Shown: one piece after another, positions 27,679-41,447 of the stretch
How positions within the stretch are numbered: position 1 is the first letter of the stretch
Layout: every line of letters begins with the position of its first letter
Source: Gammaproteobacteria bacterium
GTDB taxonomy: Bacteria; Pseudomonadota; Gammaproteobacteria; HTCC5015
Direction of reading: 5' to 3'
DNA length: 64,000 nucleotides
Assembly: GCA_026004975.1 (NCBI GenBank)
Contig: BPKE01000002.1
Coordinates: 186,001-250,000 of the forward strand
Notes under the pieces: generated by a model
Told to the model about the DNA's origin: nothing
Seen by the model: the letters and a program-made list of their open reading frames with translations, nothing else
Databases searched by the model: none
Made by a program: the position numbers and the translations under genes

Positions 27679-29380
27679 TCGGCCCGCAGCCGGACCCGGC
27701 CGGCGCCGATGCCGCGCGGGTCGGCGGCCGCCTGCAAGCGGCCGGCGCGCTTGTCCCAGATGACCAGTTGCATATTGCCCCAGCGCCGCCGGCCGGCCTC
27801 GACGCAATGGCCGCGTGCGGCGAGCGCACGGCGCAGGGTGTCGTCCCACAACCCCGGCTCGTGCTCGATGCAATCCGGCAGGAACTGGTGGTGGTAACGG
27901 CCGGTGGCGACGATCGCCTCGGCCTCCGCGCCCGCGGCGAAGGCCAGGGTGCCGAGCAGCACCATGCTGATGATGCGGCTGCCGCCGGGCGTGCCGATCA
28001 AGGGCCAGCCGGTCCGGGCTTTCCAGGAACGCCGGGGTCATGCTCGAGAGCATGCGCTTGCCGGGCGCCACCGCGTTCGGGTTGCCCGCGCCGGCGACCA
28101 GGCCGTAGGCATTGGGCACCCCCGGCGCCATGGCGAAGTCGTCCATTTCGTCGTTGAGCAGCACCCCGGTGCCGGGGACGGTGAAACCGCTGCCGAAGGG
28201 CAGATTGATCGACAAGGTGGCGGCGACCCGGTTGCCCTCGTCGTCGAGCACCGAAAAATGGGTGGTCTGCGGCCCCTCCTCGGCGGCCGGCGCCCCCGGC
28301 AGCCAGGCGCTGGGCAGGGCGCGGTCGAAGCGGATGCTCGCCGCCAGGCCGGCCGCATAGTAAGGATGCAGCAGGCGTTCGAGGGGCATGTCGACGAAGT
28401 CCGGGTCGCCCAAGTATTCGGCCCGGTCGCGGTAGGCGCGGCGCAGCGCCTCGACCACCAGGTGGATGCGGTCGACCTCCTCGAGGGTGTCCCAGGGGAA
28501 CTGCTCGATCACGTTCAGCGCCTCGATCAACACCACGCCGCCCGAAGACGGCGGCGCGGCGGCGACGATCTCGACCTCGCCGAAGCGGCCGCGCACCGGG
28601 GCGCGCTCGACCACCCGGTAGGCGGCGAGGTCCTCGCGGCGCCAGACGCCGCCCGCCGCCCGCACGCCCTCGACCAGTGCTTCGGCCAGGGGGCCGCGAT
28701 AAAACGCCGCCGCCCCGCTCGCGGCCAGACGTTCCAGCGTCGCGGCCAGATCCGGCTGGCGCAACACGTGACCCGCCGGCGGCACCTCGCCGTCGACCAG
28801 GAACTGGGCGCGGCTGGCCGGGTGGCGCGCCAGCGCCGACAAGCGCCAGGCGGCCATCTTCCGGTAGCGCTCGTCCACCGGGAAACCGTCGCGGGCCAGG
28901 CGCAGGGCCGGCGCCAGGCTGCGCGCCAGCGGCAGGCGGCCGTAGCGGCGTGCCAGGTGATCGAGCGCCGCCGGCACGCCCGGGATGCCGGCCGCCAAGG
29001 GGCCGTCGCGGGACCGCTCCGGGACCGGCCGGCCCGCTTCGTCCAGGAACCGCTCCGCGCGCGCCTCCGCCGGCGCGGTCTCGCGCGCGTCGAGCATCCA
29101 CTGCCGCCCGTCCGCCGCCCGGTGCAGCAGAAAGAATCCCCCGCCGCCCAGGCCGGAACCGTAGGGCTCGACCACCGCGAGGGCGGCGGCCACGGCGACG
29201 GCGGCGTCGAAGGCGTTGCCGCCTTCGGCGAGCACCGCCAGGCCGGCCTCGGTGGCCAGGGGATGGGCGCTGGCCACCGCCGCGCCGGGCGGCACCTCGC
29301 CGCCCCGGGCCGCCGCCGTCCAGGCGAGGACCGTCCAGACGAACCACGCGGCGCGCCGCCGCAAGCCCGCCCGCGCTCAT
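27669..29380 (-). CDS. ggt: Gamma-glutamyltransferase (one or two frameshifts)
   Basis: About 569 residues when read through the errors. Periplasmic enzyme that splits glutathione and transfers gamma-glutamyl groups. Signatures are ASAHPLATEAGLAVLAEGGN, DARETAPAEA, and the autoprocessing site with nucleophile Thr in GPQTTHFSVLDDEGN, then LSSMTP and IGTPGGSRI in the small subunit. The frame breaks at 28000-28001 (one extra base). The ATG at 29380 overlaps the coaD stop but reaches the signal peptide RAAWFVWTVLAWTAAA only if one G is removed near 29365-29367; a TTG at 29364 is the alternative start. The 3' end overlaps mutM. Confidence 0.87.
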
Positions 29381-29865
29381 GCGCCGCCCTCCGCCGCGAG
29401 CCGGGCGTGGAGCGCCTCGCGCACCCGCGGATGGACGTAGGCCGACACGTCGCCGCCGTGGCGGGCGATGTCCTTGATCAGCGTCGACGATAAAAAGGTA
29501 TAGGCCGTGTCGGGACTCAGGTACACGGTCTCGATGTCGGGCGCCATCGAACGGTTCATCGCCGCCATCTGCACTTCGTATTCGAAATCGGACACGGCGC
29601 GCAGGCCGCGGATGATGACCTCGGCGCCGCGGGCCCGGGCGAATTCCACCACCAGGGACGTGAAGCCCTCGACGGTGACGCCGGGGAACTCGGCCAGCGC
29701 CTCGCGCGCCAGGGCGACGCGCTCGTCCAGTGAGAACAAGGGCCGCTTGGCGGCCGAGGCGGCCACCGCCACCAGCACGCGGTCGAACAAGCGGGTCGCG
29801 CGCCGCACCAGGTCGATGTGGCCGTTGGTGATCGGGTCGAACGAGCCGGGATACAAGGCGAGCAT
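29377..29865 (-). CDS. coaD: Pantetheine-phosphate adenylyltransferase
   Basis: 162 residues from the ATG at 29865, which follows GAGGAGG. It begins LALYPGSFDPITNGHIDLV (the nucleotidyltransferase HxGH motif is NGHI), and contains IIRGLRAVSDFEYE and the C-terminal STLIKDIARHGGDVS. It performs the fourth step of coenzyme A synthesis. It follows rsmD on the same strand, a common pairing. Confidence 0.96.
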   Translation of the reverse strand: MLALYPGSFDPITNGHIDLVRRATRLFDRVLVAVAASAAKRPLFSLDERVALAREALAEFPGVTVEGFTSLVVEFARARGAEVIIRGLRAVSDFEYEVQMAAMNRSMAPDIETVYLSPDTAYTFLSSTLIKDIARHGGDVSAYVHPRVREALHARLAAEGGA

Positions 29866-29899
29866 GCGCGCACCTCCTCTGGACACGCCGGCGCCTAGG

Positions 29900-30464
29900 C
29901 TAACCCGCTTCGGCGGCGGGCGGAACCGCCGCGGCCAGGCCGAAGCCGACGTCGCCCTGGACCTTGAGCCGATGCCAGTCCCAGCCCGCCGGCAGCGCCG
30001 GCGGCGCCCCGGTCGCCGGCCACTCCAGGTACAACCGGGCGTCCGGCGCGAGCCAGCCGCGCGTCGAGCAACGGCAGCAGCCGCTCGCCGGCCCCCGAGG
30101 CGAACGGCGGGTCGAGGAACACCAGGTCGAAGGGCTGCGGCGGCGTCCCGGCCAGCAGGCGCTCCACCGGGGCGCAGACCAGGCGCAACTGCGGCGGGTC
30201 GCCGAGCGCGGCGAGGTTGCGCCGCAGCGCCGCGCAGGCCGGCCGCGCGCGCTCCACCAGCCACACCTCGGCGGCGCCGCGCGAGGCCGCCTCGATGCCG
30301 AGGGCGCCGCTGCCGGCGAAGGCGTCCAGGCAGCGCGCCCCGGCCAGCCGCCCCGCCAGCCAGTTGAACACGGTCTCGCGCACGCTGTCCTTGGTCGGCC
30401 GCAGGCCGGGAACCGCCGCCACCGCCAGGCGCCGGCCCCGCCAGCGGCCGCCGATGATGCGCAC
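29900..30464 (-). CDS. rsmD: 16S rRNA (guanine966-N2)-methyltransferase (one frameshift)
   Basis: 187 residues after removing one extra base near 30058. A GTG start at 30464 sits just after the preceding stop with GAGGGG upstream. Motifs are RIIGGRWRGR, LRPTKDSVRETVFNWL, the SAM site DAFAGSGALGIEAASRG and the catalytic LVFLDPPF. The C-terminal part continues in the next frame as WLAPDARLYLEWP. Methylates G966 of 16S rRNA. The neighbouring coaD supports the call. Confidence 0.88.
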
Positions 30465-30471
30465 GCCCCCC

Positions 30472-31791
30472 TCACGGGGCCGGCTGGACCGCCCAGAAGC
30501 CACCGGCCTGCACCCGGCACAACCGTTGCGGATCCAGCCGCCGCCGCAGCGCTTCGTGCACTTGCGCGCGGTCGAGCGCCTGCACGCGGGCGACGAAGGT
30601 GTCCAGGGTGTCCAGCGGCAGGCGGTAGAAACCGATGTAAGCCAGTTGCGCGGCGAGCTCGGCGTTGGAATCGATGCTCAAGGCGAAACCGCCGGTGAGG
30701 TTGGCCACCGCGCGCCGGAACTCGTCCTCGCTCGGCCCCTCGGCGACGAAACGGGCGATCGTCTCGTCGAGCAGCGCGGCGGCCTTGGCCGCGGTCTCGT
30801 TACGCGTCTCCACCGCGGCGAAGAACGCCCCGCCGCCGGCGAGCGGCTCCAGCCGGCTGTAGGCCGAATAGGCCAGGCCGTGGGCCTCGCGCAGCGTCTG
30901 CAGGATGCGCGAGGCGAATCCCGAGCCGCCGAGCACGTGATTGGCGACCAGCAGCGCCAGGCGGTCAGGATCGTCCGGCGCGAGGCCGATCATCTGGCCG
31001 ACGGCGATGTGGGTCTGGGTGGTGGACATCGACACGAACTCGCGCGGCGGCCGACAGGCACCGGACGCCCGCGGCACGGGCGGCGCCGCCGTCCCGCGCG
31101 GCAGGGCGCCGAGCACGCTGCGGGCCAGGCTCTCGGCGCGCCGCCGGTCGAGATCGCCGACCAGCACCAGGACCGCGTTGGCGCGCACGTAATGGCGGGC
31201 GAGGAAGCCGCGCAGCGCCTCGGCGTCCAGCGCCTCGATGGCCTCGGCTTCGCCCCAGGGCGGGCGGGCGTAAGGATGCGCGCCGTAGAGCTGGCGGTAA
31301 AGCGCTTCGGAGGCGACGGCATCGGGCTGTTCGCGCAAGGCCTCGATCTGCGACCGCAACCGCTGCTTTTCCCGCGCCAGGTCGTCCGGGTCCAGGCGCG
31401 GCCGCGACAGCACCGTGCGCAGCAGCGCCGCCGCCGGGCCGAGGTGGGCGGGATCCGACAGGCTGCGCAGGCCGACGTAGGCCATGTCGCGGTCCACCCC
31501 GGCCACATGGCGCAGGCCCAGCGCGTCGAGCCGCTCGGCGAAGGCGTCGGCGTCCCAGGGTCCGGCGGCGACGCCCAGCATGCGGTTGCTCAACCAGGCC
31601 AGCCCCGGCCGCTCGCCGTCGTAGGCGCTGCCGGCGGCGAACACCACGCGCAGGTCCACCATCGGCAACTCCGGCGCGGCCAGGAACAACACCCGCGCGC
31701 CGCCCTCTTCCCAGCTCTGGATCGGCACCGCCGCGGCCGGCCAGGCCGCCGCCGCCAACAGCCCGCACAGTCCCGCCCACAACGCCCTCAT
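30472..31791 (-). CDS. M16 peptidase-family protein, non-catalytic partner
   Basis: 439 residues with a signal peptide (WAGLCGLLAAAAWPAAAVP). Two M16-like halves are visible, but the zinc-binding HxxEH is absent (the equivalent stretch reads PGLAWLSNRML), so it is probably the non-catalytic member of a heterodimer. FASRILQTLREAHGLAYSAYS is typical of the second half. It overlaps the end of the active M16 gene by 4 bases, so the two are translated together in the periplasm. Confidence 0.88.
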   Translation of the reverse strand: MRALWAGLCGLLAAAAWPAAAVPIQSWEEGGARVLFLAAPELPMVDLRVVFAAGSAYDGERPGLAWLSNRMLGVAAGPWDADAFAERLDALGLRHVAGVDRDMAYVGLRSLSDPAHLGPAAALLRTVLSRPRLDPDDLAREKQRLRSQIEALREQPDAVASEALYRQLYGAHPYARPPWGEAEAIEALDAEALRGFLARHYVRANAVLVLVGDLDRRRAESLARSVLGALPRGTAAPPVPRASGACRPPREFVSMSTTQTHIAVGQMIGLAPDDPDRLALLVANHVLGGSGFASRILQTLREAHGLAYSAYSRLEPLAGGGAFFAAVETRNETAAKAAALLDETIARFVAEGPSEDEFRRAVANLTGGFALSIDSNAELAAQLAYIGFYRLPLDTLDTFVARVQALDRAQVHEALRRRLDPQRLCRVQAGGFWAVQPAP

Positions 31792-33119
31792 CGCTGCACC
31801 TCCCCGCTGTCCACCGCCCGTGGTTCGAGCACCGCCACGGTCCGCCGGTCTTCGACCAGATGGCGGGCCGCCGCGGCGCGCAAGGTCTCGGCGTCCACGG
31901 CCTCCAGGGCGTCCCGGTAGGCCGACCACTGGCGCCAGCCCAGGCCGACGATCTCGAATCGGCCGAGCAGCATCGCCTGGTAATACACGCTGTCGCGGGC
32001 GTAGACGTCCTCGGCACGCAGTTGCGTCTTGATCCGGGCCAGGGCCTCGGGCGGCACCGGTTCGGCGAGCGCGGCGGCGACGGCCTCGAGCACCGCCCGC
32101 TCGAGCTCGGCGGCGTCCACCCCCTGCAGGGCCTCGGCGGCGACCGTGAACAAGGTGTCGTGGCGCGCCACCGGGTCGTAATCCACGCTCACCTCGCTGG
32201 CCACGGGCCGCTCGCGCAACAGCCGCCGCCGCAAACGGCCGGCGTCGCTGCCGGCCCACAGCGCGGCGAGCACCGCGAGGGCCGGCGCATCGGCGGCCTC
32301 GGCGCCGGTCAAGCTCGGCGCCTTGAACGCCACCGCCACCCGCGCGGTGCGCGCCGGGGCGCGCAGCACCACCCGCTTGGGACCGGACTGCGGCGCCTCG
32401 CGCCGCGGCTTGCGCGGCACCGGCGGCCGGGCGGCGATCGGCCCGAAGTGCTTTTCGGCCAGGCGCCGCACGGCCGCCGGCTCGACGTCGCCGGCCACCA
32501 CCAGCACGGCGTTGTTCGGTGCGTAGAAACGCCGGTACCAATCGCGCAGGTCGTCCAGCGTGTAGTGCTCGATGTCGCTGGCGTAACCGATGGGCAGATG
32601 GCGGTACGGGTTGTTCACGAAGGCCGTGGCGTGCAGCAGTTCGTAAAGCCGCCCGTCGGGGTTGTCTTCGATGCGCATGCGCCGCTCCTCGGCGACCACC
32701 GCGCGCTCCTTGACGAACTCGGCCTCGTTGAGGCGCAGATCGCGCATGCGGTCGGCTTCCAAGCGCAGGACCAGGGGCAGGCGGTCGGCGGCGATGGTCT
32801 GGAAGTACCAGGTGTAGTCGAAGGACGTCGCCGCGTTTTCACGCCCGCCGTTTTCGGCGATAATCCGCGAGAACTCGCCGGGGCCCAGCTCGTCGGTGCC
32901 TTTGAACATCATGTGCTCGAGCATGTGCGACAGCCCCGTGATGCCGTTGTGCTCGTCGCTGGAGCCGACCTTGTACCAGACCTGGCTCACCACCACCGGC
33001 GCGCGGTGGTCGGGCTTGACCAGCACCTTCAGGCCGTTTTTCAAGGTGAATTCCGCAACCTCGGCCGCGCCGGCGAGCGGCGCCGCCGCCAACAGGCCGA
33101 ACAGGATCGTGCGCAGCAT
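31788..33119 (-). CDS. Periplasmic zinc protease, M16 family
   Basis: About 443 residues. After a signal peptide (MLRTILFGLLAAAPLAGA) comes the inverted zinc motif HMLEH in GLSHMLEHMMFKGT, with the downstream Glu in the segment EERRMRIEDNPDGRLYE. A second, regulatory half follows. A GTG two codons upstream (33125) is better spaced from GAGGAGGG and may be the true start. It pairs with the inactive homologue downstream and is divergent from ftsY, a common gammaproteobacterial layout. Confidence 0.92.
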   Translation of the reverse strand: MLRTILFGLLAAAPLAGAAEVAEFTLKNGLKVLVKPDHRAPVVVSQVWYKVGSSDEHNGITGLSHMLEHMMFKGTDELGPGEFSRIIAENGGRENAATSFDYTWYFQTIAADRLPLVLRLEADRMRDLRLNEAEFVKERAVVAEERRMRIEDNPDGRLYELLHATAFVNNPYRHLPIGYASDIEHYTLDDLRDWYRRFYAPNNAVLVVAGDVEPAAVRRLAEKHFGPIAARPPVPRKPRREAPQSGPKRVVLRAPARTARVAVAFKAPSLTGAEAADAPALAVLAALWAGSDAGRLRRRLLRERPVASEVSVDYDPVARHDTLFTVAAEALQGVDAAELERAVLEAVAAALAEPVPPEALARIKTQLRAEDVYARDSVYYQAMLLGRFEIVGLGWRQWSAYRDALEAVDAETLRAAAARHLVEDRRTVAVLEPRAVDSGEVQR

Positions 33120-33187
33120 CGACACGCCAAACGCCCTCCTCGCGAACGGAGCGGGCATGATACGCGAGCCGGCCGGGGGTTGCAGCC

Positions 33188-34093
33188 GTGAGTGCTGACG
33201 CACGGGCGGGCGGTGCCTTTGCGCGACTGCGCCGGGCCCTGGAACGCAGCCGCGCGCGGCTCGGCGACCTGTTCACCGGCGCCCGCCTGGACGAGGCCGA
33301 GTACGAGGCGCTCGAGGCGCGCCTCTTGTCGGCCGACGTCGGCATCGAAACCACCGAAGCGCTGCTCGACGCCCTGCGCGCCGCCCGCCCCGCCGACGCG
33401 GCCGCCGCGCGCGAGACGCTGCGGCGGCTGTTGCGCGAGGCGCTGCCGCCGCCGGCCGAGCCGTTTCACCCCCGCGGCCGACCGCATTGCGTGCTGGTGG
33501 TCGGCGTCAACGGCTCGGGCAAGACCACCACCCTGGGCAAGCTCGCCGCCTGGCACCGCGCCCAGGGACGCAGCGTGTTGCTGGCCGCGGGCGACACCTA
33601 CCGCGCCGCCGCGGCCGAGCAGCTCGCCGCCTGGGGCGAGCGCTGCGGCGTGCCGGTGCTGCGCCAGGCGCCGGGCGCCGACGCCGCCGCCCTGATCCAC
33701 GACGCCTACGCCCACGCCCGCGCCCGCGGCATCGAAGTGCTGCTCGCCGACACCGCCGGCCGGCTGCACAACCGCGACACCCTGATGGCCGAACTGGCCA
33801 AGATCAAGCGCGTGCTCGGCCGCCTCGACCCCGAGGCCCCACAGGACACACTGCTGGTGCTGGACGCCACCACCGGCCAGAACGCCCTCGAGCAGGCCAA
33901 GCGTTTCCACGAGGCGATCGGCCTGAGCGGCCTGGTGGTGACCAAGCTGGACGGCAGCGCCCGGGCCGGCGTGCTGTTCGCCGTACACCGGGCGCTGGGC
34001 CTGCCCGTGCACTGGGTCGGGCTCGGCGAGGGCCTGGAAGATCTCGCCCCCTTCGACCCGGACGCCTTCGTCTCCGCCCTGCTCGACGGCTGA
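33188..34093 (+). CDS. ftsY: Signal recognition particle receptor
   Basis: 301 residues from a GTG start. Short N-terminal helical part without the long acidic A domain of E. coli, then the NG domain: GVNGSGKTTTLGKLAAW (P-loop), AAGDTYRAAAAEQL, DTAGRLHN, TKLDGSARAG. It docks SRP-ribosome complexes at the inner membrane. First gene of ftsY-ftsE-ftsX-rpoH. Confidence 0.96.
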   Translation: MSADARAGGAFARLRRALERSRARLGDLFTGARLDEAEYEALEARLLSADVGIETTEALLDALRAARPADAAAARETLRRLLREALPPPAEPFHPRGRPHCVLVVGVNGSGKTTTLGKLAAWHRAQGRSVLLAAGDTYRAAAAEQLAAWGERCGVPVLRQAPGADAAALIHDAYAHARARGIEVLLADTAGRLHNRDTLMAELAKIKRVLGRLDPEAPQDTLLVLDATTGQNALEQAKRFHEAIGLSGLVVTKLDGSARAGVLFAVHRALGLPVHWVGLGEGLEDLAPFDPDAFVSALLDG

Positions 34094-34096
34094 ACC

Positions 34097-34768
34097 ATGT
34101 TGCGCTTCGAGCGGGTCGGCAAGCGTTACCCGGGCGGCCGGGACGCCCTGTCCGACATCAGCTTCGAACTGCCGGCCGGCGCCATGGCGTTTCTCACCGG
34201 CCACTCCGGCGCCGGCAAGAGCACCCTGCTCAAGCTCATCGCCGCCATCGAGCGGCCGAGCCGCGGCGCGCTGATCGTCGGCGGCGTGAACGTCGCCCGC
34301 CTGCCGGCGCGGCGCATCCCGGCCCTGCGCCGCCGGATCGGCCTGATCTTCCAGGACCACCAACTGCTGCCGGACCGCACCGTGTTCGACAACGTCGCCC
34401 TGCCGCTGGTGATCGCCGGCTACCGGCGACGCGAACTGGCGCGCCGGGTGCGCGCCGCCCTGGACAAGGTCGGCCTGCTCGACAAGGAACGGGTCTACCC
34501 GCAGACCTTGTCCGGCGGCGAACAGCAGCGCGTGGGCATCGCCCGCGCCGTCGTCCACCGCCCGCCGTTGCTGCTCGCCGACGAACCCACCGGCAACCTG
34601 GACCCGGATCTGTCGCGCGACATCATGAATCTGTTTTGCGCCTTCAACCAGGTCGGCGTCACCGTGCTGATCGCCACCCACGACCTCGCCCTCATCGAGC
34701 GCCTGCCGTACCCGCGGCTCGTCCTGCGCCAGGGCCGGCTGGTGGACAACCCGCTGGCCGTGTCATGA
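34097..34768 (+). CDS. ftsE: Cell-division ABC ATPase
   Basis: 223 residues. Walker A GHSGAGKST, Q-loop IFQDHQLLPDRTV, signature LSGGEQQR, Walker B LLLADEPTGNLD, H-loop ATHD. With FtsX it controls peptidoglycan hydrolases at the septum. Three bases after ftsY; its stop overlaps ftsX. Confidence 0.97.
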   Translation: MLRFERVGKRYPGGRDALSDISFELPAGAMAFLTGHSGAGKSTLLKLIAAIERPSRGALIVGGVNVARLPARRIPALRRRIGLIFQDHQLLPDRTVFDNVALPLVIAGYRRRELARRVRAALDKVGLLDKERVYPQTLSGGEQQRVGIARAVVHRPPLLLADEPTGNLDPDLSRDIMNLFCAFNQVGVTVLIATHDLALIERLPYPRLVLRQGRLVDNPLAVS

Positions 34769-35712
34769 GCACCCCCCTGCCGCTGCTGGAACGCCTGCGC
34801 GCCTGGGCCGCCCATCACGCCTACGTGTTCTTCTCGAGCCTCGGCCGACTTTGCCGCCAGCCGCTGTCCAGCGCGCTCACCATCGCCGTGCTCGCCGTCG
34901 CCCTGGCGCTGCCCGCGGGCTTCGGCCTGCTGCTCACCAACGTCCGGCATTTCGCCGGCGACTGGCAGGGCGCCGGGCGGCTGACCGTCTACCTGCGGCC
35001 GGAGGCCCGGCGCGACCAGGCCGAGGCCCTGGCGGCGGCGCTGCGCGACGACGCGCGCATCGCAAGCGTCACCCTGATCGACAAAGACCAGGCGCTGGCC
35101 GAGTTCAAGCGCGCCTCCGGTTTCGGCGCCGCCCTCGACGCCTTGCCCGACAACCCCCTGCCCCATGCGCTGGTCCTGGAGCCCGCCCCGACGGCGGCCG
35201 CCGACCCGGCGGCACTCGAGGCGCTGCGCGACGCCCTCACCGCCCGGCCGGAGGTCGAGCTGGTGCAGCTCGATCTGGACTGGCTGCAGCGGCTCTTGGC
35301 CCTGCTCGACCTCGCCCAGCGCGGCGTGCGGTTGATCGGCGTCCTGCTCGGCCTGGCCGTGCTGCTGATCGTCGGCAACACCATCCGGCTCGACATCCAG
35401 GCGCGCGCGGACGAAATCCGCGTCACCAAGCTGATCGGCGCCACCGACGCCTTCATCCGCCGGCCGTTCCTTTACACGGGCTTCTGGTACGGCCTGTTCG
35501 GCGCCCTGGGCGCGGCGGCCGTGCTCGCCGCCGCCTGGTGGCTGCTGCGTGCCCCCCTTGGCCGCCTGCTCGCCCTGTACACGGGCCTGCCCGAACCGCT
35601 GGGGCCCGACGCCGCCCTGCTCGGCCGCCTGCTCGCCCTGGGCATCGGCCAGGGCATCGCCGGCGCCGCCCTGGCGGTCGGCCGCCATTTGAAGGCCATC
35701 GAACCGCGGTAA
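34765..35712 (+). CDS. ftsX: Cell-division protein FtsX
   Basis: 315 residues with a cytoplasmic N-terminus, a first membrane helix (ALTIAVLAVALALPAGFGLL), a large periplasmic loop that would contact hydrolase activators, and three C-terminal membrane helices (IGVLLGLAVLLIVGNTI and following). Conserved segments DEIRVTKLIGATDAFIRRPF and LYTGFWYGLFGA match the family. The ATG overlaps the ftsE stop. Confidence 0.95.
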   Translation: MSTPLPLLERLRAWAAHHAYVFFSSLGRLCRQPLSSALTIAVLAVALALPAGFGLLLTNVRHFAGDWQGAGRLTVYLRPEARRDQAEALAAALRDDARIASVTLIDKDQALAEFKRASGFGAALDALPDNPLPHALVLEPAPTAAADPAALEALRDALTARPEVELVQLDLDWLQRLLALLDLAQRGVRLIGVLLGLAVLLIVGNTIRLDIQARADEIRVTKLIGATDAFIRRPFLYTGFWYGLFGALGAAAVLAAAWWLLRAPLGRLLALYTGLPEPLGPDAALLGRLLALGIGQGIAGAALAVGRHLKAIEPR

Positions 35713-35793
35713 ATACGCGCCGGCGGGGGCTTGAAAGGACCGCCCCGCAGCCCCAAACAACCAACTCCTTTGCGGGGGGAACCTCTCACCGTT

Positions 35794-35820
35794 TTAGCAG
35801 TCTCCCGGCGCGAGTGCTAA
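35794..35820. promoter_or_regulatory. CIRCE element (HrcA operator) upstream of rpoH
   Basis: TTAGCAGTC, a 9-base spacer, then GAGTGCTAA. The CIRCE consensus is TTAGCACTC-N9-GAGTGCTAA, so only one base of 18 differs and spacing is exact. It ends 17 bases before a TATACT -10 box, placing it over the -35 region. This predicts that HrcA represses rpoH in the absence of heat stress. Confidence 0.85.
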
Positions 35821-35837
35821 AACCGAGTTCGATTTGC

Positions 35838-35843
35838 TATACT
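35838..35843 (+). promoter_or_regulatory. -10 box of the rpoH promoter
   Basis: TATACT in the context TTTGCTATACTTG. The -35 region overlaps the right arm of the CIRCE element and is weak, which fits a regulated promoter. The leader is about 65 bases. Confidence 0.55.
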
Positions 35844-35908
35844 TGCCTTGCCCCGGTCCCGCCAGGGTCCGGGACGAGGGAAGTCGCTGCACGAGGGAGG
35901 AGACGGGC

Positions 35909-36781
<873 letters not shown>

Positions 36782-36806
36782 GCCGGCCGGGGCGAAGGCA
36801 CGGAAG

Positions 36807-36842
36807 AAAAACGGCCCTGGGGAGGGTGCCTCCACCAGGGCC
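36807..36842 (-). terminator. Intrinsic terminator oriented on the minus strand
   Basis: On the minus strand, GGCCCTGG + GGAGG pairs with CCTCC + CCAGGGCC (13 bp with one bulged T), followed by GTTTTTC. On the plus strand there is no T-run, so it is a poor terminator for rpoH. It implies a leftward transcript arising within 36.85-37.4 kb. Confidence 0.75.
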
Positions 36843-40369
<3,527 letters not shown>

Positions 40370-40394
40370 ACGCGCAGCGGGTATCGACCCGCGC

Positions 40395-40428
40395 GGGGCA
40401 TGCGGCGCAAGCCGCATGCCCCTTTTTT
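40395..40428 (+). terminator. Intrinsic terminator of the GH9 gene
   Basis: A perfect 12-bp stem, GGGGCATGCGGC with GCCGCATGCCCC, a GCAA tetraloop and six T. Confidence 0.96.
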
Positions 40429-40539
40429 CGCATGAATTCAAGGCGCCGGGTGGCCGGCCGATAGATGGATGGTCATCGACCGGTAATCGAGGTCGACCAC
40501 ACTGTACGCCGGGACAACGCCCTAGGGAGAACCGCCGCC

Positions 40540-40704
40540 ATGCACGCCGCCACGCTCTCCGCCCTCACCCTCGCCGTGGCCGCCGCGGCCTTCATGCTGC
40601 TGGTGCAGATTGCCGCGGTCGCCGCCAAACACGAGCCCTTCGCCGCCGAACCGGCGACCCTGCCGCAACACACCGTCCAGTCGGTTCAGGGTTTGAGGCG
40701 GTAA
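40540..40704 (+). CDS. Small single-pass membrane protein, uncharacterised
   Basis: 54 residues. The ATG is preceded by AGGGAGA. One hydrophobic segment (LTLAVAAAAFMLLVQIAAVAA), then a short polar tail. The last 19 bases overlap the convergent ABC permease gene. I recognise no family. The ribosome site and clean membrane helix favour a real gene, but in such GC-rich DNA a chance frame is possible. Confidence 0.45.
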   Translation: MHAATLSALTLAVAAAAFMLLVQIAAVAAKHEPFAAEPATLPQHTVQSVQGLRR

Positions 40705-41447
40705 CCGCTGCGGATCATCCACACGGCCAGGGCCAGCAGGCCCGCGCACAAGCCCGCCAGCACGGCGGCGCAGGCGGCCGGCGGCAGGTCGCCGCGACCG
40801 AAAAAGGCGGTGCGGAAACCGTCGATCAGGTAGACCGCGGGATTGAACAGCGCCGCGTCGCGCCACGGCGGCCTCAGCACGTCCAGGTCGTAAAAGGTGC
40901 CGCCCAGGAAGGTCAACGGCATCACCACCAAGTACGGCACCAACTGGAGCTGTTCCCAGCTCTTGGACCACACGCCGATCACGAAACCCAGCAGGCTGAA
41001 GGTCAGGGCGCTGACCACCAGCCAGAGCGCCGCCCACAGCGGGTGCGCGACCGGGTAGTCGACGAAAAACGCCGCCGTCAGCAACACCAACCCGCCGAGC
41101 ACGATCGACTTGGTCGCGGCCGCGCCCACGTAGCCGGCGAGGATCTCGAGCGCGCCGATCGGGGCCGACAACACCTCGTAGATCGTACCGGTGAAACGCG
41201 GCAGATAGATGCCGAAAGAGGCGTTGGCGACGCTCTCCACCAGCACGGTGAGCATCACCAGGCCGGGCACGATGAACGCGCCGTAAGGGACGCCGTCGAT
41301 CGCCTCCAGTCGCCCGGCCATCGCCGAGCCGAAGACGATGAAGTACAAAGACGCCGAGAGCACCGGCGACAACACGCTCTGCAAGGGCGTGCGCGCCGCC
41401 CGGGCGATCTCGAAGCGATAAATCGTCGCCGCCGAACGCCAGTTCAT
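40686..41447 (-). CDS. ABC-2 type transporter permease, YadH-like
   Basis: 253 residues with about six membrane segments. It begins with YRFEIARAARTPLQSVLSPV and contains VLSAPIGALEILAGYVGAA and LVVMPLTFLGGTFYDLDVLRPPWR, typical ABC-2 permease segments. Overlaps the ATPase gene by 4 bases. The pair resembles E. coli YadG/YadH in sequence and order; the substrate is unknown. Confidence 0.9.
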   Translation of the reverse strand: MNWRSAATIYRFEIARAARTPLQSVLSPVLSASLYFIVFGSAMAGRLEAIDGVPYGAFIVPGLVMLTVLVESVANASFGIYLPRFTGTIYEVLSAPIGALEILAGYVGAAATKSIVLGGLVLLTAAFFVDYPVAHPLWAALWLVVSALTFSLLGFVIGVWSKSWEQLQLVPYLVVMPLTFLGGTFYDLDVLRPPWRDAALFNPAVYLIDGFRTAFFGRGDLPPAACAAVLAGLCAGLLALAVWMIRSGYRLKP

